Source: Bacteroidales bacterium WCE2004
GTDB taxonomy: Bacteria > Bacteroidota > Bacteroidia > Bacteroidales > UBA932
Direction: 5' to 3'
Assembly (NCBI GenBank): GCA_900167895.1
Contig: FUZR01000001.1
Location: 725,144-789,143, forward strand
Length of the DNA: 64,000 bases
Shown in pieces: positions 46,128-53,733 of this stretch (the first letter of the stretch is position 1; each line of letters starts with the position of its first letter). Both the position numbers and the translations under genes were made by a program. Below the pieces are notes generated by a model. The model worked only from the letters and a program-made list of their open reading frames with translations. It made no database searches and had not been told where the DNA came from.

Positions 46128-46544
46128 TTATTTAATATTAAATACGTATTCTTTGCGTAGACGGTCCCGCAGCAGCCAGATCACGCCATAGTACACGGCG
46201 ACGGCGCCGATGGCGCCCAGGCCTGCGAGAAGTTCGGAGCCGCCCGCGGCCAGGATACCGAGCAGGGCGGCCACCATCACGAGCAGGGGCACCACATACG
46301 CCAGCCAGACGGCCTTGTGGCCCATGGTGGCGCGCAGGACGACGGACACTTCCTGTCCGACGGTGTAGTTGTCCCAGCCGCGGGTCGGCACCTCGACCTG
46401 CTTGACCTTGCTGTCGCCCAGGCTGCAGAGGCCCCGGGCGTGACAGGCGGCACAGGCGGATTCGGACACGATCTCGACAGTCGTGAATTCCGGCGTGACC
46501 GAGACGATCCGGCCGCGATGGCTTATCTCACTATAAGAACTCAT
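46128..46544 (-). CDS. rseC: RseC/MucC-like SoxR-reducing system protein
   Basis: A 138-residue inner-membrane protein with two helices in the second half. The N-terminal domain has the clustered cysteines ACAACHARGLCS typical of RseC. In many bacteria RseC is linked to SoxR reduction together with Rsx/Rnf; in Bacteroidota it commonly precedes rnfB as here. It overlaps dnaB by 14 nt. Confidence 0.88.
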   Translation of the reverse strand: MSSYSEISHRGRIVSVTPEFTTVEIVSESACAACHARGLCSLGDSKVKQVEVPTRGWDNYTVGQEVSVVLRATMGHKAVWLAYVVPLLVMVAALLGILAAGGSELLAGLGAIGAVAVYYGVIWLLRDRLRKEYVFNIK

Positions 46545-48000
46545 TGTTGACCATTGTGTTCATCGCCGAGTCGATGGTCATCGCAGCCCGCATGTCGAGC
46601 GAGTCGTCCAGTTCGACGAACTTGATCTGCTCGCTCTTGAAGAGCATGTCGATGTCGCAGGTCTCGCCGTTGCGGTGCTTGGCGATGATGATCTGCGTCT
46701 TCTCCTTGTCCTCGGGATTCTCGCTCAGGCCCACGAAGTCGGGCCGGTGGATGAAGAGCACCATGTCGGCGTCCTGCTCGATGGAGCCGGACTCGCGCAG
46801 GTCGGACAGCTGCGGCTTGCCGCCGCCGCCCTGCCGCTGCACGGCCTGGCGGGAGAGCTGGGAGAGCGCGATGATCGGCACGTCGAGTTCCTTGGCCGTA
46901 GCCTTGAGCGTACGGGAGATGGCGGCCACCTCCTGCTCACGCATGCCCTTGAGCTCCGCGGGGCCCTGCATCAGCTGCAGGTAGTCCACGAAGATCAGGC
47001 GCACGCCCTTGTTCTTGACCAGGTTCTTGGCCTTGGTGCGGAACTCCATCAGCGGAAGACCCGGCGTGTCGTCGATGTAGAGCGGCGCCTTGGAGAGGGC
47101 CTTCAGCTTGTATTCGAGCTGCTCCCACTCGTAGTCCTCGAGCTTGGCGCCGCCCTTGATCTTGTCGGCGGGCAGGCCGGACTCGGAGGTGATCAGACGC
47201 TTGACCAGCTGGATGGCGGACATCTCCAGGGAGAAGAACGCCACGGCCATGTGGTGGTCGACGGCTGCGTTGCGCGCCAGGTTGAGCGAGAAGGCCGTCT
47301 TACCGACGGAAGGACGGGCCGCCAGGATGATGAGGTCGGATTTCTGCCAGCCCATCGTGATGCGGTCGATGCTGTAGAAGCCCGACGGCACGCCGTTGAG
47401 GCCGGTGTTGCCCTGCATCTCCTGGATGTCGGTCATCGCCTCGTTGATGAGGCTGCCGATATCCTGCACCTCGCGGCGGACGTTGCTCTGGATGGCGTCG
47501 TAGACCTTGCTCTGCGCCTTGTCGATCAGGTCGTCGACCTTGATCGAATCGTCGAACGAATCCCGGAGGATGTCGTAGGAAGCGGAGATGAGGTCACGCT
47601 GGATGGTCTTCTGCTTGAGGATCTTGACGTAGTACTCGATGTGCGCGGCGGAACCGACCTTCTCGGACAGGTTCGCCAGCACGACCGCACCGCCCACGGC
47701 CTCCAGGTTGCCCTGGGCCTTGAGCTCGCTGCTGACCGTGATGATGTCGACCGACGTGTGGTCCGTGACGAGGCGGGACATCGCCTCGAAGATCATCCGG
47801 TGCTTGGGGTCGTAGAAACAGGAGGGCGTGAGCTCCTCCATCGCCAGGTCGACGCACGAAGGCTCCAGCAACATCGCGCCCAGGACGGCCTCCTCGACAT
47901 CGGGGGCCTGGGGCGGCTTGTTGCCGATCTCCAGGCCGAGCGTCTCGAGGTTGACCGTCTGGTCTTTCTTGCGAGGATTGCCGGGCCGCTGCGCAGGCAT
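46531..48000 (-). CDS. dnaB: Replicative DNA helicase
   Basis: Hexameric 5'-3' fork helicase. The 489-residue protein has the N-terminal DnaG-interacting domain (about 30-130), a linker, and the RecA-like ATPase with Walker A ARPSVGKT at 228-235, Walker B FVDYLQLM and the arginine-finger region LRESGSIEQDADMVLF. No intein is present. It lies between cdsZ (5-nt gap) and rseC, so it is in one unit with the rnf genes. Confidence 0.96.
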   Translation of the reverse strand: MPAQRPGNPRKKDQTVNLETLGLEIGNKPPQAPDVEEAVLGAMLLEPSCVDLAMEELTPSCFYDPKHRMIFEAMSRLVTDHTSVDIITVSSELKAQGNLEAVGGAVVLANLSEKVGSAAHIEYYVKILKQKTIQRDLISASYDILRDSFDDSIKVDDLIDKAQSKVYDAIQSNVRREVQDIGSLINEAMTDIQEMQGNTGLNGVPSGFYSIDRITMGWQKSDLIILAARPSVGKTAFSLNLARNAAVDHHMAVAFFSLEMSAIQLVKRLITSESGLPADKIKGGAKLEDYEWEQLEYKLKALSKAPLYIDDTPGLPLMEFRTKAKNLVKNKGVRLIFVDYLQLMQGPAELKGMREQEVAAISRTLKATAKELDVPIIALSQLSRQAVQRQGGGGKPQLSDLRESGSIEQDADMVLFIHRPDFVGLSENPEDKEKTQIIIAKHRNGETCDIDMLFKSEQIKFVELDDSLDMRAAMTIDSAMNTMVNNEFL

Positions 48001-48005
48001 GGCCG

Positions 48006-48839
48006 CTAGATCTCAGGATTGACGATGATGCGTCCGCAGTGCTCGCAGATGACGAGCTTCTTGCCGGAAGCGATGTCCAGGATGCGCTGCGGGGTGATGG
48101 TGTGGAAGCAGCCGCCGCAGGCGTCGCCATAGGTGCCGTCCTCGTGCCTGGGGAACAGCGTGACCACGGCGAGGTGGTTGTGGGCGTTGCCGCGGATGCG
48201 CTCATAGGCGCTCAGGGTGCGCTCGTCGATCTTGGCGGCGCAGGCGGCACGCTTGGCCTGGAGGGCTTTCTCCTCCTTGGCGGTGGACTCCACGATCGTG
48301 GCGAGCTCCTCCTGCTTGGCCTTGAGGTCCTCCTCACGGATGAGGATGCGGTCGGCGATGCGCTCGCGGTCCAGTTTGCGCTCCTCGATGGCCGCGCGGG
48401 CCTCGCCGATGTTCTTCTCGGCGATGGCGCGGAGCAGGCCCTGGTTCTCCAGTTCCTTGTTGATGGAATCGAACTCGCGGCTGTTGGAGATGTTCTCCAG
48501 CTGGCTGCGATACTTCTCGATCTCGGCGTCCAGTTCGACGATCTGCTTGTTGGCGGCGTCGATGCTTTCGTTGTACCCTTCGATCAGCTGGTCGATCTTC
48601 TCGGACTTGGCGTGCAGGCCGGCAAGCTCCTCCTCGAGGAGGGCGACCTCCGCAGGCAGTTCGCCGCGCAGGTGGACCAGTTCGTCGATGGCCACGTCGG
48701 CTTCCTGCAGTTCGTAAAGGACCTTGAGCTTCTCCTGGGTACTCTGCTCGGACTCCGCAAAATTCTTGCGCAGCGAGACGAAGGTCTCGCGCTCGTCGAT
48801 CGGAGTCTGCACTTTCGTTGTTTTCTTGGTGGTAGCCAT
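48006..48839 (-). CDS. Zinc-ribbon/coiled-coil protein (CdsZ-like, C4-type zf-RING_7)
   Basis: A 277-residue protein with a long alpha-helical coiled-coil region (about 25-210) and a C-terminal zinc ribbon CGGC...CEHC (about 240-275). It matches the family once called DUF164/C4-type zinc ribbon, in which some members bind nucleic acid. The role in Bacteroidota is unknown. It begins the long dnaB-rnf unit; its promoter box lies 41 nt upstream. Confidence 0.85.
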   Translation of the reverse strand: MATTKKTTKVQTPIDERETFVSLRKNFAESEQSTQEKLKVLYELQEADVAIDELVHLRGELPAEVALLEEELAGLHAKSEKIDQLIEGYNESIDAANKQIVELDAEIEKYRSQLENISNSREFDSINKELENQGLLRAIAEKNIGEARAAIEERKLDRERIADRILIREEDLKAKQEELATIVESTAKEEKALQAKRAACAAKIDERTLSAYERIRGNAHNHLAVVTLFPRHEDGTYGDACGGCFHTITPQRILDIASGKKLVICEHCGRIIVNPEI

Positions 48840-48880
48840 ATAATTATACTTTATTTATTGCTGCGTTTTATACCAATTTG

Positions 48881-48888
48881 CAAAATTA
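48881..48888 (-). promoter_or_regulatory. -7 promoter box (TAATTTTG) of the cdsZ-dnaB-rnf unit
   Basis: Perfect TAnnTTTG match on the minus strand, 41 nt before the cdsZ ATG; it overlaps the last codon and stop of the upstream MerR gene by three bases. Confidence 0.55.
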
Positions 48889-49206
48889 CGAAATATTTTT
48901 CTTAATCTCCATAAGTTGGGCCCGGATTTCCTTCAGCGATTCGATCGCCTTGACGCTCCGGTCCACGGGGCGGCGGTCGGCGGCCAGCTGCAGGGCGGCG
49001 CCTTCCAGAGTGAGACCGCGGTCCTTGACCAGGTGGTGGATCTGCTTGAAAGTCTCCACGTCGGCCGCGGTGAACTGACGGTTGCCCTTCGCGTTGCGCT
49101 GGGGCTTGATGAATTTCGGGAAGGAGTTGGACCAGAATCGAACCAGGGACACGGATTCATCCAGGATCCCGGCCACTTCACCGATCGAATAGAATAGTTT
49201 CTCCAT
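48886..49206 (-). CDS. MerR family transcriptional regulator
   Basis: A 106-residue DNA-binding protein with an N-terminal MerR winged helix (FYSIGEVAGILDESVSLVRFW, then RQFTAADVETFKQIHHL) and a short dimerising coiled coil, but no effector-binding domain. Such minimal MerR proteins are conserved in Bacteroidota with unknown targets. It is 15 nt downstream of an M23 peptidase gene in the same direction. Confidence 0.88.
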   Translation of the reverse strand: MEKLFYSIGEVAGILDESVSLVRFWSNSFPKFIKPQRNAKGNRQFTAADVETFKQIHHLVKDRGLTLEGAALQLAADRRPVDRSVKAIESLKEIRAQLMEIKKNIS

Positions 49207-49221
49207 ATATCGTTAATCCAT

Positions 49222-50181
49222 TTAATCCATTGATTGCAGGGTGTTCGCCGACATGTACAGCATGTTCACGTATTCCGAAGGGCTGACGGAGGCGAAGAAA
49301 AATCCGACAGGATCCCGCCCGGCGCCGTCCTTGCGCACTTCGTAGTGCAGGTGCGGGGCGAAGGCCTGGCCGGACATGCCGACCGCGCCGATCCGGGCGC
49401 CGGCACGCACCCGCTGGCCGGCCCGGACGTTCATGCTCTCGAGGTGGGCGTAGACCGTCTCGTAGCCGCCGGCGTGGGAAATCCGCACTGTGTTGCCGGT
49501 CGACTTGCTGGACGAGGCCGAGACCACGGTGCCGTCGGCGGCGGCCAGCACGGGCGTGCCGCGCGCCACGATCAGGTCGAGGCCCTCGTGATAGACATAG
49601 GCCTTGTAGAAAGGATTCATCTTGCGGCCGGTGGACGCGCCGACCTGCGGATAGGTGATGTCCTTGATCGGGAGGATCATCGGCGGGAGGACCGTCGCGG
49701 AGTCGGACAGGGCCTGGAAAATGCGCCCGAAGGCCGCGTCGACCAGCCGGCTGCGCTGCAGCAGGCTGTCCGCCTTGTTGCGGGCGTAGCCGAGCAGCTC
49801 CTGCTCGGGGATCGCGTCGACATCCACGAAGGAACCGTCCTCCTCCATCGGGTCCAGCATCGGAGCACCGGGAGAATGGAAGACCAGGCCGTAGATCTCG
49901 TTGTCCTTGTACTGGAGGTTGGCGATCGCGTCGCCCAGCAGCTGCTCGCGCTCTTCCAGGTCGGGATAGAGGCGCTCGTACATCCGGATCTCCTGGCGCA
50001 GGCGGCGCTCGGTGTCCGTACGGAACACCAGCGAGAAAGCCAGATAGACCAGCACGGCAAGCGTGAAGGTCAGGAGCATATACGCCAGCACCAGCAGCAG
50101 GGTCTTCCCGACCTTGCTCGGCACCTTGCCGAAACGGAAATTCTCGGCATCGAATATGACCGGGATGATTCTTCTAGCCAT
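49222..50181 (-). CDS. M23 family peptidase (second of a tandem pair)
   Basis: Zinc metallopeptidase acting on peptidoglycan peptides from the inner membrane. The 319-residue protein has one N-terminal helix (about 27-50), a coiled-coil region and a C-terminal LytM domain with YHEGLD (His/Asp metal ligands) and HLHYEV. All metal ligands are present, so it is probably active. It overlaps the first M23 gene by 8 nt. Confidence 0.9.
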   Translation of the reverse strand: MARRIIPVIFDAENFRFGKVPSKVGKTLLLVLAYMLLTFTLAVLVYLAFSLVFRTDTERRLRQEIRMYERLYPDLEEREQLLGDAIANLQYKDNEIYGLVFHSPGAPMLDPMEEDGSFVDVDAIPEQELLGYARNKADSLLQRSRLVDAAFGRIFQALSDSATVLPPMILPIKDITYPQVGASTGRKMNPFYKAYVYHEGLDLIVARGTPVLAAADGTVVSASSSKSTGNTVRISHAGGYETVYAHLESMNVRAGQRVRAGARIGAVGMSGQAFAPHLHYEVRKDGAGRDPVGFFFASVSPSEYVNMLYMSANTLQSMD

Positions 50182-51196
50182 TGCCTTTCTTGCTGCGCCG
50201 GAGCAGCTCCGTCGTACTGGTGCGCTTGCCGACCGGCGATTCCTGCACGCGGGTGCCGATCATCGAGCGGTATTCGTCAAGCGACATGTTGAAATCCATA
50301 TAATTCATCGGGTTCACCCGGTCGCCGCGGTAGACTACCTCGTAGTGCAGGTGGGGGCCGGTGGACTTGCCCGTCGAGCCGATGTTGCCGATCTGCTCGC
50401 CGCGCCTGACCGGCATTCCCGCCACGACCGTGATCACGCTGAGGTGCGCGTACCGGGTCTGGTAGCCGTAGCCGTGGTCGATGATGACCTGGTTGCCGTA
50501 GCCGTTGGTCTTGAACTCCGCCATGGTCACGATGCCGTCGCCGGTGGCGTAGACGGGCGTGCCCGTGGGGCCGGCCATGTCCTGGCCGCCGTGGCGCTCG
50601 CCGCCGCCGTAGACCGGGTCCGTGCGGTAGCCGAAGCCGCTCGACAGGTGGACCCTGTTGCGGTCGGGCAGCACGGGCGGCACGCTGGGCACGCAGGCAA
50701 GCATGTCGCCCGCGGTGCGGGCCAGCATGCCGACTTCGTCCAGCGCCTTGCCCTGGATGTAGGTGCGCTTGGTCAGGCCGTCCAGCCGCCGCACGGTCCA
50801 GCCCAGGGAGGAATTGGTCCCGAGCCGGTCCACCTCGGCGTAGCGGTTGACGCCGCCCAGGCCGGAATTCTTGACGGCGTCGGGGATCTCTCCCAGGCCG
50901 TAGATCGAGCGGTACACCTGGTCGTCACGCTGCTCGATGGCGGTCAGCGTGCGGTCGTAGAGGTCCAGGCGGTTGGAGAGCACCTCCATCTTGGCCTCCC
51001 ACGCGGCCGCACGGCGCTTGAGCATCGCGGTCTTGGGCAGGTCCCAATGGAACACGGAGGTGTAGAGCCAGAAGTACAGCAATACGAAACCCGCGGCGGC
51101 CACGATGGCCACCGCCAGACGGACGTGCTTGAGATACCTGGGTTCTTCCTTCTCCTCGTACAGCAGCGTTTCAGGGTTCAGTACATACTTCGGCAT
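50174..51196 (-). CDS. M23 family peptidase (first of a tandem pair)
   Basis: A 340-residue membrane-anchored LytM-domain protein, paralogous to the next gene. After a charged start and one helix (about 25-45) comes a coiled coil and then the catalytic domain with RHGGQDMAG (His and Asp ligands) and PHLHYEV. The N-terminus MPKYVLNPETLLYE lies 7 nt after a TATCTTTG box. Confidence 0.9.
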   Translation of the reverse strand: MPKYVLNPETLLYEEKEEPRYLKHVRLAVAIVAAAGFVLLYFWLYTSVFHWDLPKTAMLKRRAAAWEAKMEVLSNRLDLYDRTLTAIEQRDDQVYRSIYGLGEIPDAVKNSGLGGVNRYAEVDRLGTNSSLGWTVRRLDGLTKRTYIQGKALDEVGMLARTAGDMLACVPSVPPVLPDRNRVHLSSGFGYRTDPVYGGGERHGGQDMAGPTGTPVYATGDGIVTMAEFKTNGYGNQVIIDHGYGYQTRYAHLSVITVVAGMPVRRGEQIGNIGSTGKSTGPHLHYEVVYRGDRVNPMNYMDFNMSLDEYRSMIGTRVQESPVGKRTSTTELLRRSKKGNG

Positions 51197-51203
51197 GGGG
51201 GTG

Positions 51204-51211
51204 CAAAGATA
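51204..51211 (-). promoter_or_regulatory. -7 promoter box (TATCTTTG) of the M23-M23-merR unit
   Basis: Perfect TAnnTTTG match on the minus strand, 7 nt before the ATG. Confidence 0.6.
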
Positions 51212-51247
51212 AGGGAAATCCCTTTAAATAACAAAAGAGATTTCTCT

Positions 51248-51269
51248 GATGGATACACGATTATCCATC
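51248..51269 (-). terminator. Possible terminator after the LptF/G-Fmt gene
   Basis: An 8-bp stem GATGGATA/TATCCATC (51248-51255 with 51262-51269) with a 6-nt loop, followed in the minus direction by a second small palindrome and a T-rich patch. The 107-bp region 51197-51303 otherwise holds only the M23 promoter box. Confidence 0.4.
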
Positions 51270-51303
51270 ATCATCGAAAGTAAGCGAAATGGGAATCCGG
51301 CGC

Positions 51304-53715
51304 CTAAACGGCCTTCCAGGACTGCGGGTCGCGGAATCCCTTGAGGAATTCGGCGACGGCCATCTTCTTCTTGCCGGCCAGCTGGACCTCCGTCAGGGCC
51401 AGGGCGCCGTCGGCGGTGGCGACGGCGAAATAGGTCTTGCCGTCGGAGAGGACGGTGCCGGGCTCCGCGTGCAGGTCCGGGCGCTTCTCGGTGCGGTAGA
51501 TCTTGAGGACAGATCCTTCGCTGCGCTCAGGCTGGCAGGGGACGAGCTCGGTGAAGGCCGCCGGATACGGGGAGAGACCGCGGACGAGGTTGTATACCGC
51601 GTCGGTGGAGCGGGTCCAGTCGATGTGGCAGAGCTCCCGGGTGAGCTTCGGCGCCGGCTTGAGCTCCTCGGAGCCCTGGATGAAGGAGCGCTGGACGCGC
51701 AGCTCGACGTTGTGCTGGATCAGGCCCTCGACGGTCTGCAGGACCAGGCCGGAGCCGATCTCCATCAGCTCGTCGTGCAGCTCGCCGGCTGTCTCGTCCG
51801 GCCGGATGCGGCACTCCTCGCGGAGGATGATGCCGCCGGTGTCGATGTCCTTGTCGATCATGAACGTGGTCACGCCCGACATCTTCTCGCCGTTGATGAC
51901 GGCCCAGTTGATCGGGGCGGCGCCGCGGTACTGCGGGAGCAGCGCCGCGTGGAGGTTGAAGGTGCCGAGTTTCGGCATCGACCAGACCTCCTCCGGCAGC
52001 ATCCGGAAAGCCACGACCACGAACAGGTCGGCCTTCCAGGCGCGCAGCGCCTCGAGGAATTCCGGGTCCTTGAGCTTGACCGGCTGGAGCACGGGGATGC
52101 CGTGCGCCACGGCGTATTGCTTGACGGCGCTCTCGTTCACCTTGAGGCCGCGGCCGGCGGGCTTGTCGGCGACGGTCACCACGCCGACAATCTTGTAGCC
52201 GGCCTGGACGAGGGCGTCGAGCGGTTTGACGGCAAATTCGGGCGTGCCCATATATACAATGCGCGTAGGGCGGAACACGCGGGAGACGCGGCTCACGAGC
52301 CTGCGCCACCAGGTCTTCAGTTGGTCCATGTTGAAAAGTTCTGCATCCCGAAGCGCCCGCCAGGTGAAGTAGGCGCCGATCGGGGCGATGATGGCGCAGG
52401 CTATGAAGACGCCGACAGGCGTCTCGACGGCGCCGTCACGCGCCAGCTTGCTGCCGGAAATGTTGATGACATAATAGAGGACGAAGAAGAGCACGGACAC
52501 GATCAGTCCCACGCCGAGGCCGCCCTTCTTGCTGCGCACCAGCGCGCCCATCGGCGCCCCGATGAAGAAAAGCAGGAAGCAGGCGAGCCCGGAGGCGAAT
52601 TTCTCCAGGTAGGCCAGGTCGGTCTGCCGGAGGTTGTAGCTCTGGTCGTAGGAGTCGAAGCGGAAATTGGTGATCTCCGCGCTGAGCTTCGTGACGTTGT
52701 CGGCGGCGCGGATCCGGGCCTGCGCGTCCTCGTCCGGGTTTTTCCACTGCAGGAAACCCGGCGCACGGAAATCCGACCGTTCCTTGTTGCGGAACGCCGT
52801 ATCCAGCTGGCGGGCCATCACCAGGGAGCCATGGTGCTGGACGATCCGGTAATGCTGGCGGTGGAGCGAATCCAGATACGTGCGCAGCGAATCGCTCTGG
52901 TGGAGGAGTTCGCGCGGCTGCTTGCTCCTGACCGCGTTGTCGAAGCGCGCCGAGTCGGATTTCTCGAAGTTGTAGTTCTTCAGCGGGATGAGCAGCTCCT
53001 GCCGGGCGAAGTTGATGTGCTGCAGGTTCAGCGTCGTGTCGTTGTAGCGCAGGGTGTTGTCCTCGCGGTAGCTGGACCCGTGGTAGAGGGTGAAGGTCAG
53101 GTATTCCTTGCTCCTGGCCATCTTCAGCATGGCGGAGTCGGCCAGCGTCACGGAGATGTTGCCCTTGTGGGCGGAGTGGTCGTAGACCTGCACGTCGTAG
53201 AGCATGCGGGACGTCTTGTCCTGGTCGCCGACCCGGAGGATGTAGCCGTCGATGCCGTCGTAGAAGGTCCCCGGCGGGATCTTGATCTCGTCCTTGGTGC
53301 GGGCGATGTCGTCGCGCAGGGTATAGATCTGGTTGAACGCGTGCGGCACGACCCGCGAGCAGACCACATAGGTGCTGCCTCCGATCAGCAGGGCGAGCAC
53401 GCCCAGCGGCAGGAGGACGCGGCCGAGCGAGATGCCCGCGGCGCGGATGGCCATCAGCTCCCCGCGCTCGCTGAACTGACCGATGGTCATCGTGGAGGCG
53501 AGCAGGGTCGCGAGCGGCAGCGCGAGCGGCAGGGCCAGGCTGCACACGCCCCAGAACAGGAATTCCAGGATCGTGCGGATGCCCAGGCCCTTGCCGACCA
53601 GCTCATCGATATAGAGCCAGAGGGTCTGCATCATCAGGATGAAGACTACGACGAGGAAGATCGCAACGAACGGTCCGATGAACGACTTCAATATGAAGCG
53701 GTCGAGCTTCTTCAT
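51304..53715 (-). CDS. LptF/LptG (YjgP/YjgQ) permease fused to methionyl-tRNA formyltransferase
   Basis: One 803-codon frame encodes two unrelated proteins. Residues 1 to about 470 are an LptF/LptG-type permease of lipopolysaccharide transport: three N-terminal helices, a large periplasmic beta-jellyroll, then three helices ending in PVGVFIACAIIAPIGAYFTW. From about 480 to 803 is a complete methionyl-tRNA formyltransferase: RIVYMGTPEFAV, the catalytic NLHAALLPQYRGAAPIN with Asn and His, DIDTGG with Asp, and a C-terminal domain. The junction reads MDQLKTWWRRLVSRV and is cytoplasmic by topology, so a functional fusion is possible. An ATG at residue 463 and a GTG at 480 could start free Fmt. A short REP-like insertion is read in frame at 51511-51540. 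The gene follows alaS by 18 nt. Confidence 0.9.
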   Translation of the reverse strand: MKKLDRFILKSFIGPFVAIFLVVVFILMMQTLWLYIDELVGKGLGIRTILEFLFWGVCSLALPLALPLATLLASTMTIGQFSERGELMAIRAAGISLGRVLLPLGVLALLIGGSTYVVCSRVVPHAFNQIYTLRDDIARTKDEIKIPPGTFYDGIDGYILRVGDQDKTSRMLYDVQVYDHSAHKGNISVTLADSAMLKMARSKEYLTFTLYHGSSYREDNTLRYNDTTLNLQHINFARQELLIPLKNYNFEKSDSARFDNAVRSKQPRELLHQSDSLRTYLDSLHRQHYRIVQHHGSLVMARQLDTAFRNKERSDFRAPGFLQWKNPDEDAQARIRAADNVTKLSAEITNFRFDSYDQSYNLRQTDLAYLEKFASGLACFLLFFIGAPMGALVRSKKGGLGVGLIVSVLFFVLYYVINISGSKLARDGAVETPVGVFIACAIIAPIGAYFTWRALRDAELFNMDQLKTWWRRLVSRVSRVFRPTRIVYMGTPEFAVKPLDALVQAGYKIVGVVTVADKPAGRGLKVNESAVKQYAVAHGIPVLQPVKLKDPEFLEALRAWKADLFVVVAFRMLPEEVWSMPKLGTFNLHAALLPQYRGAAPINWAVINGEKMSGVTTFMIDKDIDTGGIILREECRIRPDETAGELHDELMEIGSGLVLQTVEGLIQHNVELRVQRSFIQGSEELKPAPKLTRELCHIDWTRSTDAVYNLVRGLSPYPAAFTELVPCQPERSEGSVLKIYRTEKRPDLHAEPGTVLSDGKTYFAVATADGALALTEVQLAGKKKMAVAEFLKGFRDPQSWKAV
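51511..51540. repeat. REP-like short palindromic repeat inside fmt
   Basis: The plus-strand run AGATCCTTCGCTGCGCTCAG followed by GCTGGCAGGG closely resembles the dispersed intergenic repeat seen in many bacteria as an AGATCCTTCGCT-type element ending in a GATGACA-like tail. On the coding strand it gives the peptide CQPERSEGSV inside the C-terminal domain of Fmt. I see no second copy in the window, so this rests on resemblance to known repeats. Confidence 0.5.
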
Positions 53716-53733
53716 CCTGAAGGTGGAGCTTGT

